Shown: positions 1 through 11,043 of the stretch, piece after piece
How the letters are laid out: the number at the start of each line of letters is the position of its first letter
Position numbering within the stretch: position 1 is the first letter of the stretch
Source of the DNA: Schlegelella_A sp965246805
Lineage (GTDB): Bacteria; Pseudomonadota; Gammaproteobacteria; Burkholderiales; Burkholderiaceae_C
Length of the DNA: 64,000 bases
Assembly: GCA_965246805.1 (NCBI GenBank)
Contig: CBDFFO010000009.1
Coordinates: 310,001 to 374,000 of the forward strand
Direction of reading: 5' to 3'
Notes under the pieces: generated by a model
The model's database searches: none
What the model was told of the DNA's origin: nothing
Seen by the model: the letters and a program-made list of their open reading frames with translations, nothing else
Translations under genes and position numbers: made by a program

Positions 1-693
1 AGCAACGCAGGCAGCATTTTCGGCCTCGCGTTCCAGAGCCGTGACTTCGCCGCGCTGCTGAACTTCCTCGAGACCCAGGGCAACGTGCAGGTGCTCTCGA
101 GCCCGCGCATCGCGACCATCAACAACCAGAAGGCGGTGCTGAAGGTCGGCACCGACGAGTTCTTCGTGACCAGCGTGAGCACCAGCACGACGAGTTCGGC
201 CAACAACAACGTGACTTCGCCAACCATCAACGTGCAGCCCTTCTTCTCCGGCATCGCGCTCGACGTCACGCCGCAGATCGACGACAGCGACTCGATCATC
301 CTGCACCTGCACCCGTCGGTGAGCGTGGTGGCCGAGAAGCAGAAGAACGTCAACCTCGGGGCGCTCGGCAACTTCAAGCTGCCGCTCGCCGCCAGCACGG
401 TCAACGAAAGCGACAGCGTCGTGCGTGTGCAAGACGGCCACATCGTCGCGATCGGCGGGCTGATGAAGCAGCAGTCGAGCAACGAAAGCTCGGGCTTGCC
501 GGGCACGCTCGATTCCGCCGCCGGACAGCTCGTTGGCGTGCGGTCGCGGTCGAACATGAAGAGCGAACTGGTGATGCTGCTGAAGCCCACCATCATCCGC
601 GGCGAGACCGGCTGGCAGGGCGATGTCGCCGAGGTGCAGGAGCGCCTGCGCGGTTTCGACAGGCCGATGCCCACGTCGGCGCGCGCGCGCTGA
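1..693 (+). CDS. mshL: MSHA-type pilus secretin MshL, C-terminal part (5' end outside window)
   Basis: Outer-membrane secretin of the MshL/PilQ kind, the ring through which an MSHA-type type IV pilus leaves the cell. The gene is open at the left edge and reads in frame from base 1, giving the last 230 residues before TGA. The secretin core is visible: a VQVLSSPRI segment near residue 30, NNQKAVLKVG just after it, GIALDVTPQID in the middle, and a closing LVMLLKPTIIRG strand. mshM and mshN homologues follow on the same strand in the order known from MSHA operons. Odd: the stretch before the last strand (GTLDSAAGQLVGV) does not show the usual gate-like pattern of secretins (LLGDIP-LG-LF). The subtype call rests mainly on the neighbours; a PilQ or type II secretin would look similar here. 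Confidence 0.85.
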   Translation, partial: SNAGSIFGLAFQSRDFAALLNFLETQGNVQVLSSPRIATINNQKAVLKVGTDEFFVTSVSTSTTSSANNNVTSPTINVQPFFSGIALDVTPQIDDSDSIILHLHPSVSVVAEKQKNVNLGALGNFKLPLAASTVNESDSVVRVQDGHIVAIGGLMKQQSSNESSGLPGTLDSAAGQLVGVRSRSNMKSELVMLLKPTIIRGETGWQGDVAEVQERLRGFDRPMPTSARAR

Positions 694-736
694 ACGACGC
701 GTTCACCACTCCATCCCATCTCCTCAGGCCACTACC

Positions 737-1579
737 GTGTACCTCGCTCACTTCGGTCTTCGTGAATTGCCGTTCTCGCTGACGCCCGATACGGCGTACG
801 CGTTCGCGACCCGCACCCACCAGGAGGCGCTCAACACGCTGCTCGTGGCGGCCGAGTCGGGCGAAGGCTTCATCAAGATCACCGGCGAGGTGGGCACCGG
901 CAAGACCATGCTGTGCCGTCGCTTTCTGCGTTCGCTGCCTCGCAAGTTCGTCACGTGCTACATGCCCAACCCCAACCTCACGCCGCGCACACTGTTGCTG
1001 TCGCTGGCCGAGGAGCTGGGCAGCGCGCTGCCGGCCGCGGCCGACCCGTACACGCTGCACAAGACGCTCAGCCGCCGCCTGCTGGAGCTGGCCGCGCAGG
1101 ATCGTCGCGTGATCGTCTGCCTCGACGAGGCGCAGGCCCTGCCGCACGCCAACCTCGAAGCGCTTCGGCTGCTTTCGAACCTGGAGACCGAGCGCCGCAA
1201 GCTGATGCAGGTGGTGCTCTTCGGTCAGCCCGAACTCGACCAGACGCTGTTCCGCAACGACCTGCGGCAACTGCGCCAGCGCATCGCTTTCGCATACCGC
1301 CTCGAGACGATGAACGCCACCGAGGTCGGCGACTATGTCGAGCACCGGCTGCGCGTCGCTGGCCGCGAGGGCGCGAACGTGTTCGCTGAAGGAGCCGTGC
1401 GCCTGCTCTGCAAAGCGAGCAGCGGCACGCCGCGCCTCGTCAACATCCTCGCCCACAAGGCCCTCCTCGCCACCTTCGGCGAAGGCGGTGGGCAGGTCGA
1501 CGTCCGGCACGTTCGCGCGGCCGAACGCGATGGCTCGGACGCCGCCGCGCGAAGCTGGTTCAATTGGAAGCTGCGATGA
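737..1579 (+). CDS. mshM: MSHA biogenesis ATPase MshM (ExeA-like AAA protein)
   Basis: Cytoplasmic AAA ATPase of the ExeA/MshM family, thought to help assemble or place the pilus secretin. Starting at GTG 737 gives 280 residues opening MYLAHFGLRELPFSLTPD, the typical family N-terminus. A longer in-frame opening from 623 would overlap mshL and adds only arginine-rich sequence, so I rejected it. Walker A is GEVGTGKT (residues 50-57) and Walker B is VIVCLDEAQ, followed by LRLLSNLE and a sensor-like FGQPELD. The C-terminal part (SSGTPRLVNILAHKALLATF) matches the lid region of the family. No peptidoglycan-binding C-terminal domain is present, which favours MshM over full-length ExeA. The stop overlaps the start of mshN (ATGA), suggesting translational coupling. 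Confidence 0.88.
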   Translation: MYLAHFGLRELPFSLTPDTAYAFATRTHQEALNTLLVAAESGEGFIKITGEVGTGKTMLCRRFLRSLPRKFVTCYMPNPNLTPRTLLLSLAEELGSALPAAADPYTLHKTLSRRLLELAAQDRRVIVCLDEAQALPHANLEALRLLSNLETERRKLMQVVLFGQPELDQTLFRNDLRQLRQRIAFAYRLETMNATEVGDYVEHRLRVAGREGANVFAEGAVRLLCKASSGTPRLVNILAHKALLATFGEGGGQVDVRHVRAAERDGSDAAARSWFNWKLR

Positions 1580-3105
1580 GCCTCATCAACCAGGTCTTGC
1601 TCGATCTCGATCGGCGCCACGCCCAACCACAGAGCGTGCCGCTCTTGGCACGGGGTGTCACGCAGGCGCCGCGCAAGAGCCGGCTCGCGGTGCGCATCGT
1701 TGCCGCGTTCGTCGCGATCGGCGCGGGCGCCGGTGCGGCGGTGGTCGCGTCGACCTCGTTGCCGGCCACCCCCGACAGGCCGTCGACCGTGGCGCAGGGG
1801 GTCGTGACGCCGCAGCCGGTGTCGTCCGGCACCGTGCCGGCAGGGCCGCGCGATTCGAAGCTGACCGCGCGTTCACACGATCCATTCGCCACCGACGACA
1901 GCAACGCGATCGGCGGCAACCCGCTCGGTGGCTCTGCCATTCGCGTGGCCTCGAACAGCAACGACGATGTGCAGCTGCTGGCGATCTCGCCCGCGCAGCC
2001 GGGCCCCGTGTCGACTTCGGAGCGTGCAGCGCCGTTGTCGAGCGACCCGGGCGAGGCCTTGCCGCCGGCCCGGATGCCGCGCATGTGGGACGCGACGCCC
2101 GCCAAGGCACAAGGGCGAACCCCGCGTGCGCCGGCACCGGCCAAAGCGTCGACCCCGACCTTGTCGGCCGATGATGATGGAAATGTCGCGATGCCCGACG
2201 CGCGCGTGGCCGCCCTGTCGCCGGCCGCCCGCCGAAGCTCGCCGTCGACGACTCAAGCGGTGATCGATGCACAAGACCCCGACGCGACGATCCGCAAAGC
2301 CCGTTCGCTGGTGAAGCCCTCGGTGGTTCGAACCGAGGTGAAGCCGGTGGCAGGCGAGTCGACCGACGCAGCCCTCGCGCAGGGCACCGCGGTGGCGCTC
2401 GCGCCTGCCGTCGTCCCGCCGGCCCCCAACCGCAGACGGGGGGTCCACCCGACCGCCGTCGCGCCCGCCCTGCCCGACCCGAGCGTCGAAAAACGCGCCA
2501 CGCCGCTCTCGGCCGGCGAGCGCGCTGATGCCGAATACCAGAAGGCGCTCGCGTTGCATTTGCAGGGTCAGGCCGCCGAGGCGCGCGTGATCTTCGCCAG
2601 CGCGCTGCGCGAAGACCGGCGTCATGCTGGCGCACGCCAGGCTCTGGCCGTGGGCCTCGTCGGCGACGGCAAGCTCGACGAGGCGCAGGCATTGCTCGCC
2701 GAAGGGCTGGAGTTGAATCCGCGCGAGTTGCAACTATCGGCCACGCTCGCGCGCGTCCAGGCCCAACGCCAGGATTCGAACGCGGCCATCACGACTCTGA
2801 AGGCCGCACTCGCCGCCGGACCGGCGACCGCGCAGAAGACCGAAGTCGCCGATGCCCGCGCGTTGCTCGCGACCCTGCAGCAGCGCAGTGGCTCGCACGC
2901 CGATGCGATCGAGAACTACAGCCTCGCGCTGCGTCAGGTGCCGGGCAACGGCACGTGGTGGATCGGTCTGGGCATTTCGCTCGCCGCCACCGGCCGGGCC
3001 GAAAGCGCCCGCGATGCGTTTCAGCGCGCCCGCGCCACCGATTCGCTCAGCCCCGATCTCGACCGCTACGTCGAACAGCGTCTGCTCGCGACCGCGACGC
3101 GCTAA
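1576..3105 (+). CDS. mshN: MSHA biogenesis protein MshN, TPR protein
   Basis: Inner-membrane anchored TPR protein of the MSHA pilus machine. ATG 1576 overlaps the mshM stop and gives 509 residues. The N-terminus MSLINQVLLDLDRR matches the family opening (MS-INQML-DL). One membrane segment lies at about residues 37-59. It is followed by some 250 residues of low-complexity Ala/Pro/Ser-rich periplasmic linker, then TPR repeats from about residue 315 to the end (for example AEYQKALALHLQGQAAEARV and WWIGLGISLAATGRAESARD). The gene is the last of this operon: typA comes next on the opposite strand, so mshE and mshG, often next in other MSHA loci, must lie elsewhere. An in-frame TTG at 1564 is possible but unlikely. 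Confidence 0.85.
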   Translation: MSLINQVLLDLDRRHAQPQSVPLLARGVTQAPRKSRLAVRIVAAFVAIGAGAGAAVVASTSLPATPDRPSTVAQGVVTPQPVSSGTVPAGPRDSKLTARSHDPFATDDSNAIGGNPLGGSAIRVASNSNDDVQLLAISPAQPGPVSTSERAAPLSSDPGEALPPARMPRMWDATPAKAQGRTPRAPAPAKASTPTLSADDDGNVAMPDARVAALSPAARRSSPSTTQAVIDAQDPDATIRKARSLVKPSVVRTEVKPVAGESTDAALAQGTAVALAPAVVPPAPNRRRGVHPTAVAPALPDPSVEKRATPLSAGERADAEYQKALALHLQGQAAEARVIFASALREDRRHAGARQALAVGLVGDGKLDEAQALLAEGLELNPRELQLSATLARVQAQRQDSNAAITTLKAALAAGPATAQKTEVADARALLATLQQRSGSHADAIENYSLALRQVPGNGTWWIGLGISLAATGRAESARDAFQRARATDSLSPDLDRYVEQRLLATATR

Positions 3106-3185
3106 CGAGCTCGAAAGGTCTGTCCGACGACGTCGGAGATTAGAGCCGCCGCATGGCGTCGACTCCCGACTGAGCCCGGCAGCAG

Positions 3186-5015
<1,830 letters not shown>

Positions 5016-5089
5016 GGGTCGGTCTCGGTTGATCGGGGCGCCTCGCTCGACAGGTGCAGCGGAGGGGTCTGAATTTCTGGACGCGCGGG

Positions 5090-6148
5090 CTATGCGCGAG
5101 GCGATGTCGATGTCGATGTCGACATCGTCGCTGGGGCTCGTGACGTGCGTGCGGCCTGCGCGGTGAGCTCGCCGACCTCGATCGGGCTCAGCAGGCGGAT
5201 CGAGATGAGTTCACCAGCGACGACCTTGCCGCCGCCGAGGAAGGCGCCCACGCCGGGGCCGTAGACACGCACGTTCGGTGCATCGGGCAGCGGCAGGCGG
5301 CGGCGCAGGCCGGACAGGAAGCGACCGGCGTCGACTTCGGTGAGGTGAACGAGGGGCCAGTGCTGCACCGGCGCATCCACCGCAAGGAGCGCGCCATCGC
5401 GCTCGGCCTCGCTCATCGCTTCGAGCTGCTCGAGCGTGACGGCGTCGGTCAGCGCCAGCGCGCCGCTCGCGAGGCGCCGCAACGCCCCGAGGTGCGCGCC
5501 ACAACCGAGCCGCTCGCCGATGTCTTCCGCGAGCGTGCGGATGTAGGTGCCCTTGCTGCAGGTCACGTCGATGGTGAGGCGATCGCCCTCGCGCGCGAGC
5601 ACCTCGACGCGACGGATCGTCACATGACGCGTTTCGCGCTCGATCTCCACGCCCGCGCGAGCCAGCTTGTAGAGCGGCTGGCCTCCGTGCTTGAGGGCCG
5701 AATGCATCGGGGGCACCTGTGCGATGGGGCCGGTGAAGGCGACGCAAGCCGCGGCGATCGCATCGTCACTCACCGTCACGTCGCGGATGAGCAGCACGCG
5801 GCCTTCGGCATCGGCCGTGCTCGTGGTCGTGCCGAGCACCAGCGTCGCGCGATAGGTCTTGTCGGCATCGAGCGCCACTTGGCTGAACTTGGTCGCGGCA
5901 CCGAAGCAAAGCGGCAAAAGGCCGGTCGCCAACGGGTCGAGCGTGCCGGTGTGGCCGGCCTTTTCCGCGCGATAGAGCCGCTTGACGACCTGCAGCGCAT
6001 CGTTGCTGGTGAAGCCGATGGGCTTGTCGAGCAGCAGCACGCCGTGCACCGGCCTGCGTAAGACGCGCGGCCGCGCCACACGCGGGGGCTTCTCGCCGCG
6101 GGCGTGAGTGAACGGTGCCTCGACCGTCGGCTCGGCCATCTCAATCAT
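5090..6148 (-). CDS. truB: tRNA pseudouridine(55) synthase TruB
   Basis: Makes pseudouridine 55 in the T loop of tRNAs. The motif GHTGTLDPLATGLL carries the catalytic aspartate (D71 counted from the 6148 start), and HGVLLLDKPIGFTSN is the family opening. Two starts are possible. ATG 6148 overlaps the end of rbfA by 8 bases. ATG 6139 starts just after the rbfA stop and gives MAEPTVEAPF. In either case about 30 residues of basic, poorly conserved sequence precede the core. The C-terminus holds a short repeat: three TCGACA units encode STSTST before the stop. The gene is the fifth of the conserved rimP-nusA-infB-rbfA-truB order. Confidence 0.96.
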   Translation of the reverse strand: MIEMAEPTVEAPFTHARGEKPPRVARPRVLRRPVHGVLLLDKPIGFTSNDALQVVKRLYRAEKAGHTGTLDPLATGLLPLCFGAATKFSQVALDADKTYRATLVLGTTTSTADAEGRVLLIRDVTVSDDAIAAACVAFTGPIAQVPPMHSALKHGGQPLYKLARAGVEIERETRHVTIRRVEVLAREGDRLTIDVTCSKGTYIRTLAEDIGERLGCGAHLGALRRLASGALALTDAVTLEQLEAMSEAERDGALLAVDAPVQHWPLVHLTEVDAGRFLSGLRRRLPLPDAPNVRVYGPGVGAFLGGGKVVAGELISIRLLSPIEVGELTAQAARTSRAPATMSTSTSTSPRA

Positions 6149-6506
6149 CCTTGGCTCGCGTCGAATTCGCCTTGACGATCAACGCGCTCAGATCGGCCGC
6201 GCGCTCGGTGGTGCGATCGAACTTGAAGTGCAGCGTCGGCACCGTGTGGATCTGCAGGCGCTTGAAGAGGCCGTTGCGTACGAAACCCGCCGCCTCGTTC
6301 AGGGCCAGTTCGCATTCAAGCGGGTCACCGACCAGCACCGAGAAGAAGATCGTTGCGTGCGCATAGTCGGCCGTGACCTCGACAGCGTGAATCGTAACCA
6401 TGCCAATGCGCGGATCCTTCAGGTCACGGATCAGATCGGCGACGTCGCGCTGGATCTGGTCGGCGACGCGAAAGCCGCGATGGGGGACGGAACGTTTGTG
6501 ACGCAT
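6141..6506 (-). CDS. rbfA: 30S ribosome-binding factor RbfA
   Basis: Small KH-fold protein needed for maturation of the 16S rRNA 5' end and the 30S subunit. It has 121 residues, within the normal range. Typical segments are RVADQIQRDVADLIRDLKDP at the N-terminus, the central YAHATIFFSVL strand, and VPTLHFKFDRTTERA near the end. It lies between infB (133 bp upstream, with a stable hairpin in the gap) and truB (overlapping or adjacent), as in most proteobacteria. The start ATG 6506 gives MRHKRSVPHRGFRVADQ, a normal opening. Confidence 0.96.
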   Translation of the reverse strand: MRHKRSVPHRGFRVADQIQRDVADLIRDLKDPRIGMVTIHAVEVTADYAHATIFFSVLVGDPLECELALNEAAGFVRNGLFKRLQIHTVPTLHFKFDRTTERAADLSALIVKANSTRAKDD

Positions 6507-6589
6507 GGTGTCGTGGGCAGAGTCCGGCTCTGCATGCCATCAGGAAACGGCGCTCGAAGCTCTCGCCCCGAACGCCGTTGAACCATAGG

Positions 6590-6621
6590 CGCTGCGCCCG
6601 GCCACGGGGCCGCGCGCAGCG
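6590..6621 (-). other. Stable hairpin between infB and rbfA
   Basis: A perfect 8-bp inverted repeat (CGCTGCGC at 6590-6597 and GCGCAGCG at 6614-6621) with a GGCC/GGCC inner pair in the loop lies in the 133-bp gap between infB and rbfA. No T-run follows on either strand, so it is not a normal intrinsic terminator. It could slow or process the operon mRNA. Nothing else is evident in this gap. Confidence 0.4.
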
Positions 6622-6639
6622 TATGAAGCGGTGCGCGCC

Positions 6640-9468
6640 TTACAGCGTGCGGGCCACTTCCTTGACCTCGAAGAACTCGAGCTGATCGCCTTCGGCGATG
6701 TCGTTGTAGTTCTTCAGCTTGATACCGCACTCGAAGCCGGCAGCGACTTCGCGAACGTCGTCTTTCAAGCGCCGCACCGACTCGACCTCGCCGGTGTAGA
6801 TGACGACGTTTTCGCGCAGCAGGCGGAAGCGCGCGCCGCGGCGAACGATGCCGGCCGTGACCATCGAGCCGGCTACCGTGCCGATCTTCGACGCCACGAA
6901 CACGGTACGAATCTCCGCGGTGCCGATGACCTCTTCGCGCTGCTCGGGGGCAAGCATGCCTGTCATCGCCGCCTTCACCTCGTCGACCGCGTCGTAGATG
7001 ATGTTGTAGTAGCGGATGTCGACGCCGTTGTTCTCGGCGAGCTTCCTGGAACCGGCATCGGCGCGCACGTTGAAGCCGATGATCACGGCTTTCGAAGCAA
7101 TCGCGAGGTTGATGTCGCTCTCGCTGATGCCGCCGACCGCCGCGTGCACGATCTGCACCTTCACTTCATCGGTCGAGAGCTTCAGCAGCGACTGCGCCAG
7201 CGCCTCCTGCGAACCCTGCACGTCGGACTTGATGATGAGCGCGAGTGTCTGCTTGGCGCCCTGCCCCATCTGGTCCATCATGCTTTCGAGGTTCGCGGCC
7301 TGACGCTTCGCGAGCTTCACATCGCGGTACTTGCCCTGGCGGAAGGTCGCAATCTCGCGCGCACGGCGCTCGTCGGAGAGCACCATGAATTCGTCGCCGG
7401 CCTGCGGCACATCGGTCAGGCCCTGGATCTCGACCGGAATCGACGGGCCTGCTTCGCTGATCGCCTTGCCGTCTTCGTCGAGCATCGCGCGGACGCGTCC
7501 GTAGCTCGAACCCGCGAGCACCACGTCGCCCCGCTTCAGCGTGCCGCTTTGCACCAGCACGGTCGCGACCGGGCCGCGGCCCTTGTCGAGCTGCGCTTCG
7601 ATCACGAGACCCTTGGCCGGCGCGTCCTTCGGCGCCTTCAGCTCGAGCACTTCGGCCTGCAGCAACACCTGTTCGAGCAGGGTATCGATGCCCGCGCCGG
7701 TGCGCGCCGAAACGCCCACGAACGGCGAGTCGCCGCCAAAGTCTTCCGGCACGACCTGCTCGGCGACAAGCTCCGACTTCACGCGCTCGACGTTCGCCTC
7801 GGGCTTGTCCATCTTGTTCATCGCGACGACGATCGGCACGCCGGCGGCCTTCGCGTGCGAGATGGCTTCCTTGGTCTGCGGCATCACGCCGTCATCGGCC
7901 GCGACGACCAGAATCACGATGTCGGTCGCCTTGGCGCCGCGTGCCCGCATCGCCGTGAACGCGGCGTGGCCCGGGGTGTCGAGGAAGGTGATCATGCCGC
8001 CCGGCGTGTCGACGTGGTACGCGCCGATATGCTGGGTGATACCACCGGCCTCGCCGGCCGCCACGCGGGACGTGCGGATGAAGTCGAGCAACGACGTCTT
8101 GCCGTGGTCGACATGGCCCATCACGGTCACGACCGGTGCGCGCGGCAACGATTCGTGCGCCGCGTCGGCCTCGGTCTCTTCCTCGAGCAGAAATGCATCG
8201 GGGTCGTCGAGCTTGGCCGGCATCGCGGTGTGGCCCATCTCCTCGACGACGATCATCGCGGTCTCTTGATCGAGCTGCTGGTTGATGGTGACCATCTGGC
8301 CGAGCTTCATCAGCTGCTTGATCACCTCCGACGCCTTCACAGACATCTTGTGAGCCAGGTCGGCCACGCTGATGGTCTCCGGCACGTGCACTTCCTGCAC
8401 CTGCGCCTCGGCCGTCGCCACGAAGGTGGACGGCGCTGAATCGTTGCGGTCGCCACGGCGTCCCGCGCGTGGTGCGCGCCACCCAGGGCGGTTGCCACCG
8501 CCGGCCGGCCCGCGCGCGCCCGGCTTCAAAGCGCGTTTCTTCGCCGCATCGTCGGCCCAGCTCGACGAGAGCTTCTCGGACTTGATCGACTTCTTGTCGC
8601 CCGGCTTGGCCACGGCGCCAGGCGCCGCGGCACCCGCCACGCCCACCTTTTTGTGGATCGTGCCCTTGATGGCTTCCTTGGCCGCATCGGTCGGCTTGAC
8701 TTCTTCCGGCGGCTTGGCGACGAGCGTCTTCTTGGGCGCCGACATCATCGTGCGAATGGCGGCCGCCTCGTCTTCGGCCGCCTTGCGGCGCTTGGCCAGA
8801 TCGGCAGCGCGCTGCTTCTCCTCGTTCTCGACGACCGCCGCCTTCACCATGCGCACGGTCGGCTTGGTGGGCTCGGCCGGGGTCGGGGCCGCATCGGGCA
8901 CGGCCTCGCCGGCCTTCGCTTCGACGGCAGGCGCCGACGAAGCCGTGGCCAGCGCGGCAGCCGCCGCTTCACGCGCGCGGACCTCGTTCTCCTCGCGCTC
9001 CTGCTGCTCGCGCTTGGCTTGCGCCTCGCGTTGCTGGCGCTGCGCTTCGAGCTCTTCTTCCTGGCGACGCAGCTGTTCGGCCTGCGCGTGCGCTTCTTCC
9101 TCGCGGCGCTTCAGGTCGGCTTCCTGCGATTCGGCCAGCGCCGCGGCGTCCGCCGGCGCCACGTCGTCGCGCTTCACGAAAGTGCGTTTTTTTCGCACCT
9201 CGACCTGGATCGTGCGCGCTTTGCCGCTCGAGTCGGCCTGCTTGATTTCACTCGTCGACTTGCGCGTTAGCGTGATCTTCTTGCGCTCGGCGGGGTTCGC
9301 GGTGCCGTGCGACGAACGCAGGTGGTCGAGCAACTGAGCCTTGTCGCTCTCGGTCACCGAGTCATCGGTCGACGCCTTGCTGACGCCGGCCGACTGCAAC
9401 TGCTCGAGCAGCGCCGCGGCCGAGCGGTTGAGCTCGGCGGCGAGCTGGGCGACAGTGGTCAAAGCCAT
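6640..9468 (-). CDS. infB: Translation initiation factor IF-2
   Basis: GTPase that brings initiator fMet-tRNA to the 30S subunit and promotes subunit joining. It has 942 residues, a long form like those of other Burkholderiales. An IF2N domain opens the protein (TTVAQLAAELNRSAAALLEQ). A long charged Glu/Arg/Ala-rich coiled linker follows, then a Lys/Gly-rich hinge and a second IF2N-like segment near residue 350. The G domain carries GHVDHGKTSLLDFI, DTPGHAAF and NKMDKPEA, and domains II-IV run to the end (GYECGIK-type motif as GFECGIKLKNYNDI). It starts 18 bp after the nusA stop, so the two are surely co-transcribed. Confidence 0.98.
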   Translation of the reverse strand: MALTTVAQLAAELNRSAAALLEQLQSAGVSKASTDDSVTESDKAQLLDHLRSSHGTANPAERKKITLTRKSTSEIKQADSSGKARTIQVEVRKKRTFVKRDDVAPADAAALAESQEADLKRREEEAHAQAEQLRRQEEELEAQRQQREAQAKREQQEREENEVRAREAAAAALATASSAPAVEAKAGEAVPDAAPTPAEPTKPTVRMVKAAVVENEEKQRAADLAKRRKAAEDEAAAIRTMMSAPKKTLVAKPPEEVKPTDAAKEAIKGTIHKKVGVAGAAAPGAVAKPGDKKSIKSEKLSSSWADDAAKKRALKPGARGPAGGGNRPGWRAPRAGRRGDRNDSAPSTFVATAEAQVQEVHVPETISVADLAHKMSVKASEVIKQLMKLGQMVTINQQLDQETAMIVVEEMGHTAMPAKLDDPDAFLLEEETEADAAHESLPRAPVVTVMGHVDHGKTSLLDFIRTSRVAAGEAGGITQHIGAYHVDTPGGMITFLDTPGHAAFTAMRARGAKATDIVILVVAADDGVMPQTKEAISHAKAAGVPIVVAMNKMDKPEANVERVKSELVAEQVVPEDFGGDSPFVGVSARTGAGIDTLLEQVLLQAEVLELKAPKDAPAKGLVIEAQLDKGRGPVATVLVQSGTLKRGDVVLAGSSYGRVRAMLDEDGKAISEAGPSIPVEIQGLTDVPQAGDEFMVLSDERRAREIATFRQGKYRDVKLAKRQAANLESMMDQMGQGAKQTLALIIKSDVQGSQEALAQSLLKLSTDEVKVQIVHAAVGGISESDINLAIASKAVIIGFNVRADAGSRKLAENNGVDIRYYNIIYDAVDEVKAAMTGMLAPEQREEVIGTAEIRTVFVASKIGTVAGSMVTAGIVRRGARFRLLRENVVIYTGEVESVRRLKDDVREVAAGFECGIKLKNYNDIAEGDQLEFFEVKEVARTL

Positions 9469-9486
9469 GTGTGGATCCTTAAGCTC

Positions 9487-11043
9487 TTAGCTCAACTGGC
9501 CGAGCGCAGAAAGCGCTGCGTTTTCGGCGTGTTCATTCGCGCTTTCCGTGGCGACTTCGGCCGGTTCATCGGTGAACCAGTGTGCGCGCGCGCGCATGAT
9601 CATGTCTTTCGCGGCGTCGTCGTCCATTGCCGTCATCTCGGTGAGCTCGTCGACGGCGAGGTCGGCGAGGTCGTCGCGGCTGTGCACGCCGCCGGTGTTC
9701 AATTTGGCGATCAGCTCCGCGGTCAGCCCGTCGATGTCGCGCAAGTCCTGCGAGACGCCGCTCGTGTTTTCCTCGTTCGCAATCTCCATCGTGAGCAGCG
9801 CATCCTTGGCTCGCGTGCGCAACTCGTTGACGGTGTCCTCGTCGAAGCTCTCGATCTCGAGCATCTCCTGCATCGGCACGTAAGCCACTTCCTCGAGACT
9901 CGCGAAACCTTCCGCGATAAGGATGTCGGCGACTTCGGCGTCGACGTCGAGCTTCTCGATAAAGAGCTTGCGAACGCTGTCGGACTCGACCGCCTGCTTC
10001 GCGCTCGACTCCTCGGCCGTCATGATGTTGATGCGCCAGCCGGTCATTTCGGAAGCGAGCCGCACGTTCTGCCCGCCACGGCCGATCGCGATCGCCAGGT
10101 TCTCCTCGTCGACCACCACGTCCATCGCATGGCGTTCTTCGTCGACGACGATCGACTGCACGTTCGCCGGGGCCAGCGCCCCGATCACGAATTGGGCCGG
10201 ATCTTCCGACCACAAGACGATGTCGACGCGCTCGCCGGCAAGCTCGTTGGTGACCGCATTGACCCGGCTGCCACGCACCCCGACACAGGTGCCGATCGGG
10301 TCGACCCGCTTGTCGTGCGAGACCACGGCGATCTTCGCGCGCGACCCCGGATCGCGCGCGCACGACTTGATCTCGAGCAGCTTCTGTTCGATCTCCGGCA
10401 CTTCCTGCGCGAAGAGCTCGATCATGAAACCCGGCGCGGAACGCGACAGGATGATCTGCGGGCCCCGAAGCGTCGGGTCGACCTCGGCGATGAACGCGCG
10501 CACGCGGTCCCCAGTGCGCAGGTTTTCCTTCGGGATCATTTCCGAACGGCGCAGGCGCCCTTCGATGCGACCCGATTCGACGATCACGTCGCCCTTGTCG
10601 AGACGCTTCACGGTGCCGACAAAGATCTTCTCGCCACGCGAGAGGAAGTCGGTCAACAGCTGTTCGCGCTCGGCATCACGCACCTTCTGCAAGATGACCT
10701 GCTTGGCGGCTTGCGCACCGATGCGGCCGATCGACACCGAATCGACCTGCTCCTCGATGTAGTCGTCGACCTCGATGTCGGGGATCTGCTCGACGGCTTC
10801 GAAATGCAGGATTTCGGAGTCGGGCAGCTGCAAGCCGGCCTCGTTCGGCACCACGTGCCAACGCCGGAAGGTTTCGTACTCGCCGGTGTCGCGGTCGACC
10901 GAGACGCGCATGTCGACCTCGCCGCCATGCAGCTTCTTCGAAGCCGACGCCAGCGCGGCTTCGACCGCGGCGAACACCACTTCGAGGTCGACGCTTTTCT
11001 CGCGCGAGATCGCGTCCACCAGCATCAACAATTCGCGATTCAT
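9487..11043 (-). CDS. nusA: Transcription termination/antitermination factor NusA
   Basis: RNA polymerase-associated factor acting in pausing, termination and antitermination. It has 518 residues. The N-terminal RNAP-binding domain opens with MNRELLMLVDAISREKSVD. The S1 domain lies around residues 135-200 (GTVKRLDKGDVIVE), then KH1 and KH2 (VDPIGTCVGVRGSRVNAV and LAIAIGRGGQNVRLASEMTG). Two C-terminal acidic helix-hairpin repeats follow (ILIAEGFASLEEVAYVP, then LRDIDGLTAELIAKLNTGGV), the form found in E. coli rather than the short form of Gram-positives. Its ATG overlaps the rimP stop (ATGA), so the two are translationally coupled. Confidence 0.98.
   Translation of the reverse strand: MNRELLMLVDAISREKSVDLEVVFAAVEAALASASKKLHGGEVDMRVSVDRDTGEYETFRRWHVVPNEAGLQLPDSEILHFEAVEQIPDIEVDDYIEEQVDSVSIGRIGAQAAKQVILQKVRDAEREQLLTDFLSRGEKIFVGTVKRLDKGDVIVESGRIEGRLRRSEMIPKENLRTGDRVRAFIAEVDPTLRGPQIILSRSAPGFMIELFAQEVPEIEQKLLEIKSCARDPGSRAKIAVVSHDKRVDPIGTCVGVRGSRVNAVTNELAGERVDIVLWSEDPAQFVIGALAPANVQSIVVDEERHAMDVVVDEENLAIAIGRGGQNVRLASEMTGWRINIMTAEESSAKQAVESDSVRKLFIEKLDVDAEVADILIAEGFASLEEVAYVPMQEMLEIESFDEDTVNELRTRAKDALLTMEIANEENTSGVSQDLRDIDGLTAELIAKLNTGGVHSRDDLADLAVDELTEMTAMDDDAAKDMIMRARAHWFTDEPAEVATESANEHAENAALSALGQLS

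Noticed and set aside
6631..8439. 602-residue open frame opposite infB
   Set aside because: Mirror of the IF-2 G domain with the same His/Arg/Leu bias and no domain. The minus-strand gene is certain.
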